A DNA stretch of 17,639 bases from Candidatus Latescibacterota bacterium (GTDB lineage Bacteria; Latescibacterota; UBA2968; UBA8231), in assembly GCA_021295675.1 (NCBI GenBank), contig JAGWBY010000139.1:1-17639 (forward strand). Reading direction: 5' to 3'. A program made the translations under genes and the position numbers. The notes under the pieces were generated by a model that saw nothing but the letters and a program-made list of their open reading frames with translations, did not search any database and was not told the DNA's origin. This document shows positions 8,163 through 15,961 of the stretch, piece by piece; position 1 is the stretch's first letter; each line of letters begins with the position of its first letter.

Positions 8163-9189
8163 ATGGCACAACCGTTGGGCAAAGCCTATGAACATATTGC
8201 GGCGACGCAGCCGCGCGGAACGTATCGCGGCGCAGTGGTCGGCTGCGGGCGGATGGGCAGCACCATTGACGACGAACACATCGGGATGCCGCACTATCCG
8301 TGGCCGTGGGCACACGCCCCGGCCATGATCGAAGCGCGGGGCATTGAGTTGATCGGCGCGGCCGACGTGGACCGAGCCATAGAAGCCCTGTACGAAGACT
8401 ACCGCGAGTTGGTCACCCAAGAGCGGCCCGACGTGGTAGCGGTGACGACGCGGCCCGACGAGCGCGCCGAGGTGGTCATCGGCCTAGCCGAGGCCGGAGT
8501 GCGGGCGATTTTTGCCACCAAGCCGATGTGCCGCACCTTGGCCGAGGCCGACGCCATGATCTCGGCGTGCAAGGCGAGTGGGACGATTTTTTCCATCGCC
8601 TGCCATCTCAACTGGTACAACTGGTACACCAATGCGCGGCAGGCTCTAGCCGACGGAGCGATTGGCCGGTTGCGCTCTATGGTCTGCCACAGCCCGCACA
8701 GTCTGTCGAATCTGCAAAGCCATACGCTGGCCTTGTTTCGGCTGTTTGCCGGAGCGCCGGCCGAGTGGGTGATGGGCGAGAGAGCGGGATCTATCCGGCT
8801 CGGGCTACATTGCCTACGCCAATGGAGTGCGCGGCTTTTTGAACTCCCGCGCCGACCACTCGGGGCATGGGTGGACCTTGGAATTTATCGGCGAGCGCGG
8901 GATGATCGTCTCGCGCAATGCCCACGCGCAATTCGAGCTGTGGGGAGCGCACCCAGAGACCGGCGAGCCGATCCAGCGGCAGTTCCCCAATCCGTGGCAC
9001 CCGCGCTCGTCCATGGTCGATGCGATTGAGGGCGTCTGTCGGGCGATTGAGGAGGGAGAAGAGCGGATTTGCCCAGGGGAATTTGGGCGCGAGGCGTTGG
9101 AGATTGCCATCGGCTTGCGCGAGTCGCACCGGCAGGGCAATGGGCGGGTGGATTTGCCGTTGGCGGATCGGGCGTTGCGGATGGGGTAG
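8163..9189 (+). pseudogene. Gfo/Idh/MocA-family oxidoreductase, frameshifted near 8781
   Basis: NAD(P)-dependent sugar oxidoreductase family. The start is ATG 8163, with AGAGGAGA ending 6 nt upstream. The first frame has the Rossmann motif VVGCGRMGSTIDDE, VVAVTTRPDERAEVV, the catalytic-type ATKPM (nt 8514-8528) and HLNWYNWY, running to EWVMGE at about 8780. The rest continues in another frame from about 8782: ERDLSGSGYIAYANGVRGFL, TLEFIGERGMI and a normal end at 9189. The span is 3n+1 nt. Relatives usually have about 8-10 more residues between the VMGE and SGSGYI blocks, so a short deletion is more likely than a single-base insertion. Near nt 8370 the segment GAADVDRAIEALYEDY also seems to lack the helix of about 12 residues that normally follows the second Rossmann strand, an in-frame loss. 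The gene diverges from the isomerase operon and converges on the GMC gene with a 9-nt gap. Confidence 0.85.
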
Positions 9190-9198
9190 CAGGCCCCT

Positions 9199-10764
9199 TC
9201 AGCGCATCAGATCGGCGATGCGCTCGCCAATGGCCATTGAGGTGATGTTGGTGTTGGCGCGTACGCAGTCGGGCATGATGGCCGCGTCGGCGACGCGCAG
9301 GTTTTCGAGGCCGTGCACTCGGCCATGCTGATCGACGACGGCCATTGCGTCGCTCGCCGGTCCCATCTTGCAGGTTGAGGAGACGTGGTGGCTAGTGCCC
9401 ACTTCGCGCCGCATCCACTCGTCGAGCGCGGCGTCGGTGTCGAGTTCAGCGTCGGTGGGGCCGATGCGCTCGACGACGAGCCCGTTGAGCGCATCGTGGT
9501 TGAGCAGGTCGATGATGATGCGGATGGATTCGCGCAGGCGGCGGCAGTCTGAAGGCTCGGCCAAGTAGTTGTAGTCGAGCACGGGCTGCACGTGCGGGTC
9601 GGTGGAAGCCAGTTTGAGTTCGCCTTTTCCCTCGGCCAAATAGATGCAGCCGACTAAGTAAAAGCCCAAGGGTTTGGAATGCGACGAGGCGTAGTAGCCC
9701 TCGGTCGTGGCAAAGGAGGCCGGGATGATGAACATGTCGTTGCGCCAGTCCGATCCGGCAGCCGTGTAGCGCAGGCCGATTTGCAGCCGAGGCTCCGTGC
9801 CGTCGCCGAGGTACTCGTCCTTGGCCCGCAGGGTCACGCTCACTTGCGGATGGTCGCGCAGATTCTGGCCGACGCCGGGCAGGTCGCACACCACGTCAAT
9901 GCCCATGGCCTCCAAGTGCGCGGCTGGCCCGACGCCCGACAGCAATAGCAGGTGCGGCGAACCAATCGCCCCGCCGCAGAGCACGATTTCTCCGCCGTGG
10001 ATCGTGGAGAGATCACCGTCGCGCTCGACGAGCAGACCGGTGGCGCGCAGGCCATCAAAGAGCACGCGGTGGACGTGGGTGTTGGCTTGAATGGTGAGGT
10101 TGGGGCGACCGCGTGCTGGGTTGAGGTAGCCGATGTTGGTGCTCCAGCGGATGCTCTCGGCGTTGTTGAGGGCCAAGGGACCGACGCCGGTGGAAGCAGG
10201 GTCGTTGTGGTCGGGGCAGTCGGGGTAGCCCGCGGCGAGCGCGGCCTCGTAGAAGGCGCGGTGCTCGGGGTTGAGCTCGTGATCTTTGAACCGCCGTGCG
10301 CGGATGGGGCCGTCGGAACCGTGATAGGGAGCGTTGCCGTAGTCGGGGTCGGATTCAAGGCGGCACAAAAAGGGCAACAGAGCGTCGTGGCTCCACAGGT
10401 CGTTGCCCGCCTCCGCCCACGAGTCGTAGTCTTCGGGCACCCCGCGCAGAAAAATCTGCGCGTTGACCGCACTCGACCCGCCGATAATTTTGCCGCGCGG
10501 CACAAACATATCGGGGCGCAGGTCCGTAGCCCGGGCGCGATACTCCCAGCCAAATCGGGTGCCCAAGCCAAAGGCGCGATCCCAGATATTGCGGTCGCGC
10601 CCGTAGGCATAGCGAATCTCCTCGGGCAAGTCTTCAACCGCAGCAAAATCCGGCCCGGCCTCCAGCAGCAAAACCGACCGACTCTGATCCTCGCTGAGCC
10701 GCGCCGCGAGCACCGCACCCGCCGCGCCCGCCCCGGCAATGACGACATCATAAGACGCAGACAT
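9199..10764 (-). CDS. GMC-family FAD-dependent oxidoreductase (choline dehydrogenase-like)
   Basis: A 521-residue glucose-methanol-choline oxidoreductase, which oxidises an alcohol or sugar hydroxyl using FAD. It has the FAD dinucleotide-binding GAGAAG (11-16) and LLLEAGPD (32-39), GMC signature 1 PRGKIIGGSSAVNAQIFLRG (89-108), a signature-2-like GAIGSPHLLLLSGVG, the active-site GTSHHVSSTCKMG (456-468), and the C-terminal ANTNITSMAIGERIADL. Length and motifs are complete. The start ATG 10764 is preceded by AGGGG at about 7 nt. There is no signal peptide, so it is probably cytoplasmic. Choline dehydrogenase is only the nearest familiar relative; no betaine-aldehyde dehydrogenase or choline transporter gene is nearby, and a sugar or other alcohol substrate fits the neighbourhood equally well. 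Upstream lies a 202-bp non-coding stretch holding a long palindrome. Confidence 0.92.
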   Translation of the reverse strand: MSASYDVVIAGAGAAGAVLAARLSEDQSRSVLLLEAGPDFAAVEDLPEEIRYAYGRDRNIWDRAFGLGTRFGWEYRARATDLRPDMFVPRGKIIGGSSAVNAQIFLRGVPEDYDSWAEAGNDLWSHDALLPFLCRLESDPDYGNAPYHGSDGPIRARRFKDHELNPEHRAFYEAALAAGYPDCPDHNDPASTGVGPLALNNAESIRWSTNIGYLNPARGRPNLTIQANTHVHRVLFDGLRATGLLVERDGDLSTIHGGEIVLCGGAIGSPHLLLLSGVGPAAHLEAMGIDVVCDLPGVGQNLRDHPQVSVTLRAKDEYLGDGTEPRLQIGLRYTAAGSDWRNDMFIIPASFATTEGYYASSHSKPLGFYLVGCIYLAEGKGELKLASTDPHVQPVLDYNYLAEPSDCRRLRESIRIIIDLLNHDALNGLVVERIGPTDAELDTDAALDEWMRREVGTSHHVSSTCKMGPASDAMAVVDQHGRVHGLENLRVADAAIMPDCVRANTNITSMAIGERIADLMR

Positions 10765-10819
10765 AAGATCCCCTTTGTAGCTCTAATCCTCTAAAATGGA
10801 TGTTGTATATGGGCATCGA

Positions 10820-10914
10820 GGTATAAGATGCTTCGACTCCGCCTTGCTCCGCTCAGCATGACAGGTGATGACGCCCCATGCTGTCATGCTGAGCGGAGCA
10901 AAGCATCTCATACC
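10820..10914. repeat. Long intergenic palindrome (REP/MITE-like element or bidirectional terminator)
   Basis: A perfect 20-bp inverted repeat, TGCTCCGCTCAGCATGACAG at 10845-10864 against 10881-10900, surrounds a 16-nt loop. Outer arms of 14 bp (10820-10833 against 10901-10914) pair with one mismatch and are separated from the inner stem by an 11-nt extra segment on the left side only (10834-10844). It lies between the end of the disulfide-reductase gene's downstream region and the GMC start, both on the minus strand. Short elements with arms of this kind occur in many copies between genes in a range of bacteria. No T-tract follows, so it is not a classic terminator, though the hairpin could still stabilise or end the upstream mRNA. 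Copy number in this genome is unknown. Confidence 0.8.
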
Positions 10915-10966
10915 ACTTCTACTGTCGTGTACTTCTTAAATATAGGATGCCCACAAGGGGGCACCC

Positions 10967-12346
10967 CTACAACTGTTCCGCTAATTCTTCCGCCGGATAG
11001 GTGAGAATCTCCGCTAGGGTCGGATGATAATGGGGAATCCTCGCCAAATCCTGCACTGTGCCGCGAAAGTACATCACCGCGATCAACTCGTGGATCAGCT
11101 CGCCGGCTTCCGGCCCGACAATGTGGCCGCCGAGCACTTCGCCCGAGCGCGGGTCGCAGAGGATTTTTACGTGGCCGTAGGTTTCGCCCATCGTCAGCGA
11201 CTTGCCGTGATCGTCAAAAGGGTAGCTGGCGACTAGATAGGGCCGGTCCGCAGCGCGGCAGTCTCGCTCGCTGAGGCCGACGCTGGCCACCTGCGGGTCG
11301 GTAAATACGACTAGCGCGTTGAGGCGGTCGTCGAAGCGGTGCTCGGGGCGGCTGGGATGCGTGGCATTGTACGCGGCGATCTCGCCTTGCTCGATGGCGA
11401 TGTGGACGATTTCGTGCTCGCCGTTGACGTCGCCGACGGCGTAGATGTGGGGCTGGCTGGTGCGCATGGCCGCATCGACGACAATGCGCCCGTCGGCGAC
11501 CTCAACGCCCGCTTGGTCCAAGCCCAACCCGTCGATGAGCGGGCGGCGGCCGAGGGCTTGCAGGACGAGGTCCGCGGAGGCTGTTTTTTCTGCGCCGCCG
11601 TGGGAAAAATGCGCCGTCGTGCGCCCGTTTTCCTCGGTGAATTGGCGCAATTGCGTGCCGGTGTACACCTCCATCCCCTCCTCGCGGAAGCGCGCTTCAA
11701 CCGGCCGTGCCAAGTCCTCGTCGCCGGTGGAGAGAATGTGACCGCTGCGCTGGATGAGCGTTACCTGCGTGCCAATGCGCTGAAAGAACTGGGCCAGCTC
11801 GACGGCGATGGGACCACCGCCGAGGACGAGGAGGCTCGCTGGCTGCTGGCATAAGTCGAGGGCCTCGTCGCTGGTGAGGTAGCCAACTTGGTCCAGCCCT
11901 CGGATCGGGACGTGGTGAGGCGTGGAGCCGGTGGCGATAATAAAATGCCCGGCCTCAATGATGTCGTCGCCGGCCTGGAGCTTCTGCGGCGAGAGGAAGC
12001 GGCCGCGCGCTTCGTAGAGCGCGAAGCGGCCGTCGCTTAGTTGCTCGCGGCGGTAGGCGGCAAAGTCGGCGACCAGCCGCGCCTTGCGCTCGACAATGGC
12101 GGCTAAGTCGGCGCGGACTTCCACCGGCGCTAGGCCGAATTCAGCGGCGCGGCCCAGATGCGAGGCGATCTCGGCTGAGCGCAGGATCGCCTTGCTGGGC
12201 ATACAGCCGCGCAGAATGCACAATCCCCCCCAAGGACCTTGGTCGATAACCGCGACATTCGCGCCGGCCGCATGGGCCGTGCGCGCTGCGGCGTAGCCGG
12301 CCGAGCCGCCGCCGATGATCGCGATGTCGCATTGCACAGTTGCCAT
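10967..12346 (-). CDS. Class I pyridine nucleotide-disulfide oxidoreductase (dihydrolipoamide/mercuric reductase-like)
   Basis: A 459-residue FAD-dependent NAD(P)H disulfide reductase. It has the FAD-binding IIGGGSAGYAA (10-20), the redox-active pair Cys43 and Cys48 in GGLCILRGCMPSK, a second dinucleotide motif VLGGGPIAVELAQ, the FAD-binding IYAVGDVNGEH, and the C-terminal acid-base pair His441/Glu446 in HPTLAEIL, which acts across the dimer. This fits dihydrolipoamide dehydrogenase, glutathione reductase and MerA architecture. There is no N-terminal heavy-metal domain and no C-terminal Cys pair, so mercuric reductase is unlikely. No 2-oxo-acid dehydrogenase subunits are nearby, which argues against a dedicated E3. 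The physiological disulfide is unknown. The start ATG 12346 has only a weak ribosome site. It diverges from the TPR gene; if that gene starts at TTG 12390 only 43 nt separate them. Confidence 0.9.
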   Translation of the reverse strand: MATVQCDIAIIGGGSAGYAAARTAHAAGANVAVIDQGPWGGLCILRGCMPSKAILRSAEIASHLGRAAEFGLAPVEVRADLAAIVERKARLVADFAAYRREQLSDGRFALYEARGRFLSPQKLQAGDDIIEAGHFIIATGSTPHHVPIRGLDQVGYLTSDEALDLCQQPASLLVLGGGPIAVELAQFFQRIGTQVTLIQRSGHILSTGDEDLARPVEARFREEGMEVYTGTQLRQFTEENGRTTAHFSHGGAEKTASADLVLQALGRRPLIDGLGLDQAGVEVADGRIVVDAAMRTSQPHIYAVGDVNGEHEIVHIAIEQGEIAAYNATHPSRPEHRFDDRLNALVVFTDPQVASVGLSERDCRAADRPYLVASYPFDDHGKSLTMGETYGHVKILCDPRSGEVLGGHIVGPEAGELIHELIAVMYFRGTVQDLARIPHYHPTLAEILTYPAEELAEQL

Positions 12347-12389
12347 AATCCGTTTTTATCCTACTCTTGAGCGGCTTGGTTTTTGTTCC

Positions 12390-13592
12390 TTGAATGCACT
12401 ACGCCCCATAGGCGCGATTTTGCTTTGCTGCACGCTGGTCCTGCCCGCTTGGAGCGAGGACTCGGCCTATACGATTCGCGGCTTTGATGCGCGTATCCAG
12501 CGGGGCATAGATCTGATCTACAATCTGCGCTTTGCGGAAGCCGAGCGCCACTTTCAGGACATTGTCGCGGCCGAGCCAGACAACCCGCTCGGCTACTTCT
12601 TTCGCGCGATGGTCTCTTGGTGGCGGATCCTCATCGACTTGGCCGACAAAACCCACGACGCGGAGTTCCACGCCCGGCTCAAGCAGTGCATTGAGGTCTG
12701 CGACCGACGGTTAAAAAAAGACCCGATGGACTTTGACGCGATTCTCTTCAAGGGCGGTGCCATTGGTTTCCGCGGCCGCCTGTACGGCGACAGAGACCAG
12801 TACGTAAAGGCGGCGCACGACGGATTGCGCAGTCTGCCCCTGCTGAAAAAGAGCCGTCAGCTCGAGCCGACCAACAAGGACATCCTCTTTGGCCAGGGCC
12901 TGTACCACTACTTCGCCGAGGTCATGCCCCAACGCCACCGGATCCTTCGTCCGATCATGGCCTTTTTGCCCGACGGCGATCGCGTGCTGGGTCTCCAGCA
13001 ACTCAAGGAAGTCGCCCGCGAGGGAGCCTACGCCCGCACCGAGGCCGCCTACTTCCTCGGCCAGATCTACCGGATTTTTGAAAAGGATAACCGCAGCGCA
13101 CTGCCCTATTTTGAAGAACTCTACGCGCGCTATCCCGACAACGCCGTCTTTCACCGCTACACCGCGCGGCTTATGGTCGAACTCGGCCGCTGGCGCTCGG
13201 GTGTGGCTTTGTACGAAGAATACGTGCGGCGCAGCTTAGCCGGCCAGACCGGCTATCACCGCCACGGCCGCTTGGAGGCGCATTACTACGCGGGCAAATA
13301 CGCTTATTTTGAGCGGCGCTTTCCCGAGGCCACCGATCACTTGGCGGCAACCGACAGCCTCGCCGCCAATTCCGAGCGCAAGCGGGACTTAGCTTTTGCC
13401 GTGCTGGCCAACCTACTGCTCGGCCAAGTACACGACTTAGCGGGCCGCCGCGAGGAGGCGATTCTCCGCTACCAGCGAGTGCGGCGCTTGCCCGACCACG
13501 CGGACAGCCACCAACGGGCGAAGCGCTATTTACACGCGCCCTATCGCGAGGGCGCAGGTGAGGAGGTCAATCCTGCTCCTCCAAGCGAATGA
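12390..13592 (+). CDS. Exported TPR-repeat protein of unknown function
   Basis: A protein of about 400 residues made mostly of helical tetratricopeptide-like repeats. After a short basic N-terminus, IGAILLCCTLVLPAWSED forms a hydrophobic signal-peptide core with probable cleavage just after the Trp-Ser, which places the protein in the periplasm. TPR-type helix pairs appear at NLRFAEAERHFQDIVAAEPD, GRWRSGVALYEEYVRR, RRFPEATDHLAATDSLAAN and GRREEAILRYQRVRRLPDHA. The central part (LLKKSRQLEP through FLPDGDRVLGLQQLKE) has looser repeats. TTG 12390 is chosen because it opens directly onto the signal peptide. The frame is open further upstream, but ATGs at 12315 and 12324 would overlap the divergent reductase gene. 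The ribosome site is weak, so the start is uncertain. The 3' end overlaps the convergent ClC gene by 26 bp. TPRs mediate protein contacts; the partner is unknown. Confidence 0.8.
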   Translation: MNALRPIGAILLCCTLVLPAWSEDSAYTIRGFDARIQRGIDLIYNLRFAEAERHFQDIVAAEPDNPLGYFFRAMVSWWRILIDLADKTHDAEFHARLKQCIEVCDRRLKKDPMDFDAILFKGGAIGFRGRLYGDRDQYVKAAHDGLRSLPLLKKSRQLEPTNKDILFGQGLYHYFAEVMPQRHRILRPIMAFLPDGDRVLGLQQLKEVAREGAYARTEAAYFLGQIYRIFEKDNRSALPYFEELYARYPDNAVFHRYTARLMVELGRWRSGVALYEEYVRRSLAGQTGYHRHGRLEAHYYAGKYAYFERRFPEATDHLAATDSLAANSERKRDLAFAVLANLLLGQVHDLAGRREEAILRYQRVRRLPDHADSHQRAKRYLHAPYREGAGEEVNPAPPSE

Positions 13593-15378
13593 CTTCCTCG
13601 TGGTACACTCGCATTAGATCTGAGTGCATCAGATAGCCCCAAAACTCGCTTTCCCCTTCGCCTGTGGTGTCCATCACCGGCAGCTTGTCGTAGCCAGAAT
13701 CCAGTAGCTTTTGCAGGGCCTCGTGCAGGTTGTCCTCCGCGTCTATGGGCCGGACGTCATCGACGACCATGTCCTCAATGATGACTAGGTTGCGCAGCAT
13801 TTCGTCTTCGGGCAGGTCGAGGTCTTCGAGGCTGATCATGCCGCGCAAGTCGTTGTTGTCATCAGTGACGACAAAGTGCAAATGGCCCAGCTTTTTGCTC
13901 AAGCTACTCAGGGAAAAGTAGGAAAGCCGATTGCTGACGATGGCCTCGGAGGTGTTTTTGAGGCGGGGGAATACTTCGCGGACTTGGAGATCGTGCAACA
14001 CATTGACGGTTAGGTCTTTGATATGGGCCGGAGAGTGGAACTTGTTTTGGACTTGGTTTTGGTAGATGGAAAAGTTGCGCGCGAATATCAGCGCGAGGGC
14101 ACTAACGACCATCAGCGGCGGCAGCAGGTGGTAGGAGCCGCTCATTTCGATGACGAGAATCAGGGCCGCTAGCGGCGTATTGGCCACTGCGCCGAAAAAC
14201 GAGGCCATGCCCACCACGATGTAAGCGGCCGGTTGGTGGACGATGTCGGGAAAGTACTGTTGGCCGAGCAGGCCCACGGCGCCGCCGAGCATCCCGCCGA
14301 TAAAGAGCGAGGGGCCAAAGACGCCGCCCGAGCCGCCGCTGGAGATTGTGCAGCTAGAGGCGAAGATTTTGAGCAAGGCGAGGGATAGGAAGGCGCGGAT
14401 TGCAAGCTCTCCGTCGAGCCCCTGTTGAAGGACGCCGAACCCATAGCCCAGTACTCGGGGGTCGATAAAGGCCACCAGCCCCACTAACAAGCCTCCGCAG
14501 CAGACGATCCAGTAGCGGGGCAGCGGCAGGCGGTCGAAGAGGGTGCGCGCAAGGCGCAGGGTCTTGACGTAAAAAATGCCGACCACGGCGCAGAAAAACC
14601 CCAGCACTAGATAGAAAACCAACTCGCGCACATCGGTGAACAGCAGGTCGGGCAGGGCGAAAATGTGCGAGAAGCCAAAGACGGCGATGTAGAGCGCGTA
14701 GGCAACAAAGGAGCTGATAACGCAGGGGATGAGCGCGTCGCTTTCAAAGTCTTCGCGGTAGAGCACCTCCACGCTGGCGATCGCCGCGCCCAACGGTGCG
14801 CGGAAAATGGCACCCAACCCGCCGGCCGTGCCCGCCAGCAGCAAAATCCGCCGCTGGGCCACTGAGAGCTTGAGTTTGTCGCCGATCCAAGAGCCCAAGC
14901 CTGCGCCGATGTGCACCAAAGGACCTTGCTGACCGGCGGCACCTCCAGAGGCGAGCGTGACGATGGTCGCTAGGGCCTTGACCGGGGCGACGATGGGACG
15001 GATGTGGCCGCGCTGGTTGTGGAAGGCGTCGATCATGGCGTCGGTGCCCGCGCCTTGGGCTTCGGGCGCGAAGCGGTGCGTCAGGTAGCCGCTGAGCAGG
15101 CCACCCAGCGCCGGCAGCAGCAGCAACAGCCACAAGTCGAGGAAGGAGAAGTCGAATAGCGCCCTGTTGTCGGGATGGATTTGGCGGTATCCAGCCAGTT
15201 TCTCGACTAGCAGGAACTTGGCCAGTTCGAGGCCGTAGGTGAATAACACGGCACCCAAGCCGGCAATCAGGCCGATGAGTGCGCTGTAGAGATAGATGCG
15301 AGAGACAAACTCAAAGCCGAGCCAGTCGCGGAGCAAGCGGGCGGCGGGACCCCGAGTCGTAGGGGCGGCTTCAGGCAT
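13567..15378 (-). CDS. ClC-family chloride channel with tandem CBS domains
   Basis: A 603-residue ClC membrane protein: a transmembrane domain (about 25-437) followed by two CBS domains (about 460-600) that usually bind nucleotides and regulate gating. Anchor motifs against CLC-ec1 are GAGTD (109-113) in place of GSGIP, GQQGP (149-153) in place of GREGP, FRAPLGAAIASVEV (192-205), GGVFGPSLFIGG (351-362) in place of GGIFAP, and the pore Tyr416 in GSYHLLPP, matching Tyr445. The gating glutamate (E148) is Gln151 and the proton glutamate (E203) aligns with Val205, so a passive chloride or anion channel is more likely than a proton-coupled exchanger. The start ATG 15378 overlaps the TrmH-type gene by 8 nt (ATGCCTGA). 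A longer frame to 15549 is antisense-like composition over that gene and is rejected. It is the last gene of a three-gene operon and overlaps the convergent TPR gene by 26 bp. Confidence 0.93.
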   Translation of the reverse strand: MPEAAPTTRGPAARLLRDWLGFEFVSRIYLYSALIGLIAGLGAVLFTYGLELAKFLLVEKLAGYRQIHPDNRALFDFSFLDLWLLLLLPALGGLLSGYLTHRFAPEAQGAGTDAMIDAFHNQRGHIRPIVAPVKALATIVTLASGGAAGQQGPLVHIGAGLGSWIGDKLKLSVAQRRILLLAGTAGGLGAIFRAPLGAAIASVEVLYREDFESDALIPCVISSFVAYALYIAVFGFSHIFALPDLLFTDVRELVFYLVLGFFCAVVGIFYVKTLRLARTLFDRLPLPRYWIVCCGGLLVGLVAFIDPRVLGYGFGVLQQGLDGELAIRAFLSLALLKIFASSCTISSGGSGGVFGPSLFIGGMLGGAVGLLGQQYFPDIVHQPAAYIVVGMASFFGAVANTPLAALILVIEMSGSYHLLPPLMVVSALALIFARNFSIYQNQVQNKFHSPAHIKDLTVNVLHDLQVREVFPRLKNTSEAIVSNRLSYFSLSSLSKKLGHLHFVVTDDNNDLRGMISLEDLDLPEDEMLRNLVIIEDMVVDDVRPIDAEDNLHEALQKLLDSGYDKLPVMDTTGEGESEFWGYLMHSDLMRVYHEEVIRLEEQD

Positions 15379-15961
15379 GGGCGGTGGGCTGGCAGGTGGG
15401 GCTGACGGCCTGCCATTGGCGCAGGACCTCAAAGACGAGGACGGCGCTGGCTGCGGCCACATTGAGGCTGTTTTTGTAGCCGTACATGGGAATCTCAACC
15501 AACTCGTCGCAGCGTTCGAGCGCGTCGCAATCGACCCCGAGGGCTTCATTGCCCACGATGAGGGCCAAGGGACGCGGATACTCTAGCTCGGTGTAGCAGC
15601 GGCTTTGCGAAGTCGTCTCCAGCGCCCACACCGGCACATCGCGCTCGCGCAAGTGCTCAATGGCTTGTAGCGTGGTGGCGAAGTGGCGGGTCTCGATGTA
15701 CGAGAGGGTACCCAACGCCGTCTTGTCGAGTTTGGGATGGGGCGGATGGGCCGTGTAGCCGCAGGTGTAGATGCCTTGCAAGCGGGCGGCGTCGGCCGTG
15801 CGAAAGATCGAGCCGACGTTGAAGGCGCTGCGCAAATTGTCGAGTACCAGATAGAGTGGGTGTTTGGGCAGGCGGGCGTATTCGTCGGGGGGCATCTCCG
15901 CGTCGAAGGTGCGGACCTCAAAGCTGGTCTCATTGCCGTAGTTGCCCGGCCGGAGTTTCAC
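15371..15961 (-). CDS. SpoU/TrmH-family RNA 2'-O-ribose methyltransferase
   Basis: A 196-residue SPOUT methyltransferase, which would transfer a methyl group from S-adenosylmethionine to a ribose 2'-OH of tRNA or rRNA. The three SpoU motifs are present in order: LVLDNLRSAFNVGSIFRTADA (38-58) with the catalytic-type Asn48 and Arg54, LALIVGNEALGVD (132-144), and IPMYGYKNSLNVAAASAVLV (157-176), which together build the trefoil-knot cofactor site. PHPKLDKTALG (74-84) is also typical of the family. It lacks the extra N-terminal RNA-binding domain of RlmB, so the target could be tRNA (TrmH-like) or rRNA. The start is GTG 15961, whose TGA overlap with the preceding Gfo/Idh stop (GTGA) implies translational coupling. 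The stop overlaps the ClC start by 8 nt. A housekeeping RNA gene between an oxidoreductase and a channel gives no functional hint. Confidence 0.92.
   Translation of the reverse strand: MKLRPGNYGNETSFEVRTFDAEMPPDEYARLPKHPLYLVLDNLRSAFNVGSIFRTADAARLQGIYTCGYTAHPPHPKLDKTALGTLSYIETRHFATTLQAIEHLRERDVPVWALETTSQSRCYTELEYPRPLALIVGNEALGVDCDALERCDELVEIPMYGYKNSLNVAAASAVLVFEVLRQWQAVSPTCQPTAHA

Noticed and set aside
9840..10751. Open frame of 303 codons on the minus strand inside the GMC gene
   Set aside because: Same-strand shifted frame of the GMC gene; Arg/Ser/Pro/Thr-rich product without family features.
9952..10794. Open frame of 280 codons on the plus strand across the GMC gene
   Set aside because: It is antisense to a complete, motif-rich GMC oxidoreductase; its composition (Val, Gly, Ala rich, no motifs) is what a GC-rich antisense frame gives.
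10845..10908. CRISPR-like repeat
   Set aside because: There is one inverted pair, no direct-repeat array with spacers and no cas genes.
11339..11854. Open frame of 171 codons on the plus strand across the disulfide reductase gene
   Set aside because: Antisense shadow of a well-supported flavoprotein gene, with no recognisable motif or ribosome site.
15379..15549. N-terminal extension of the ClC protein by 57 residues
   Set aside because: It would run through the RNA methyltransferase gene in another frame with Ser/Ala/Pro-rich noise; ATG 15378 gives the normal ClC start and an 8-nt operon overlap.
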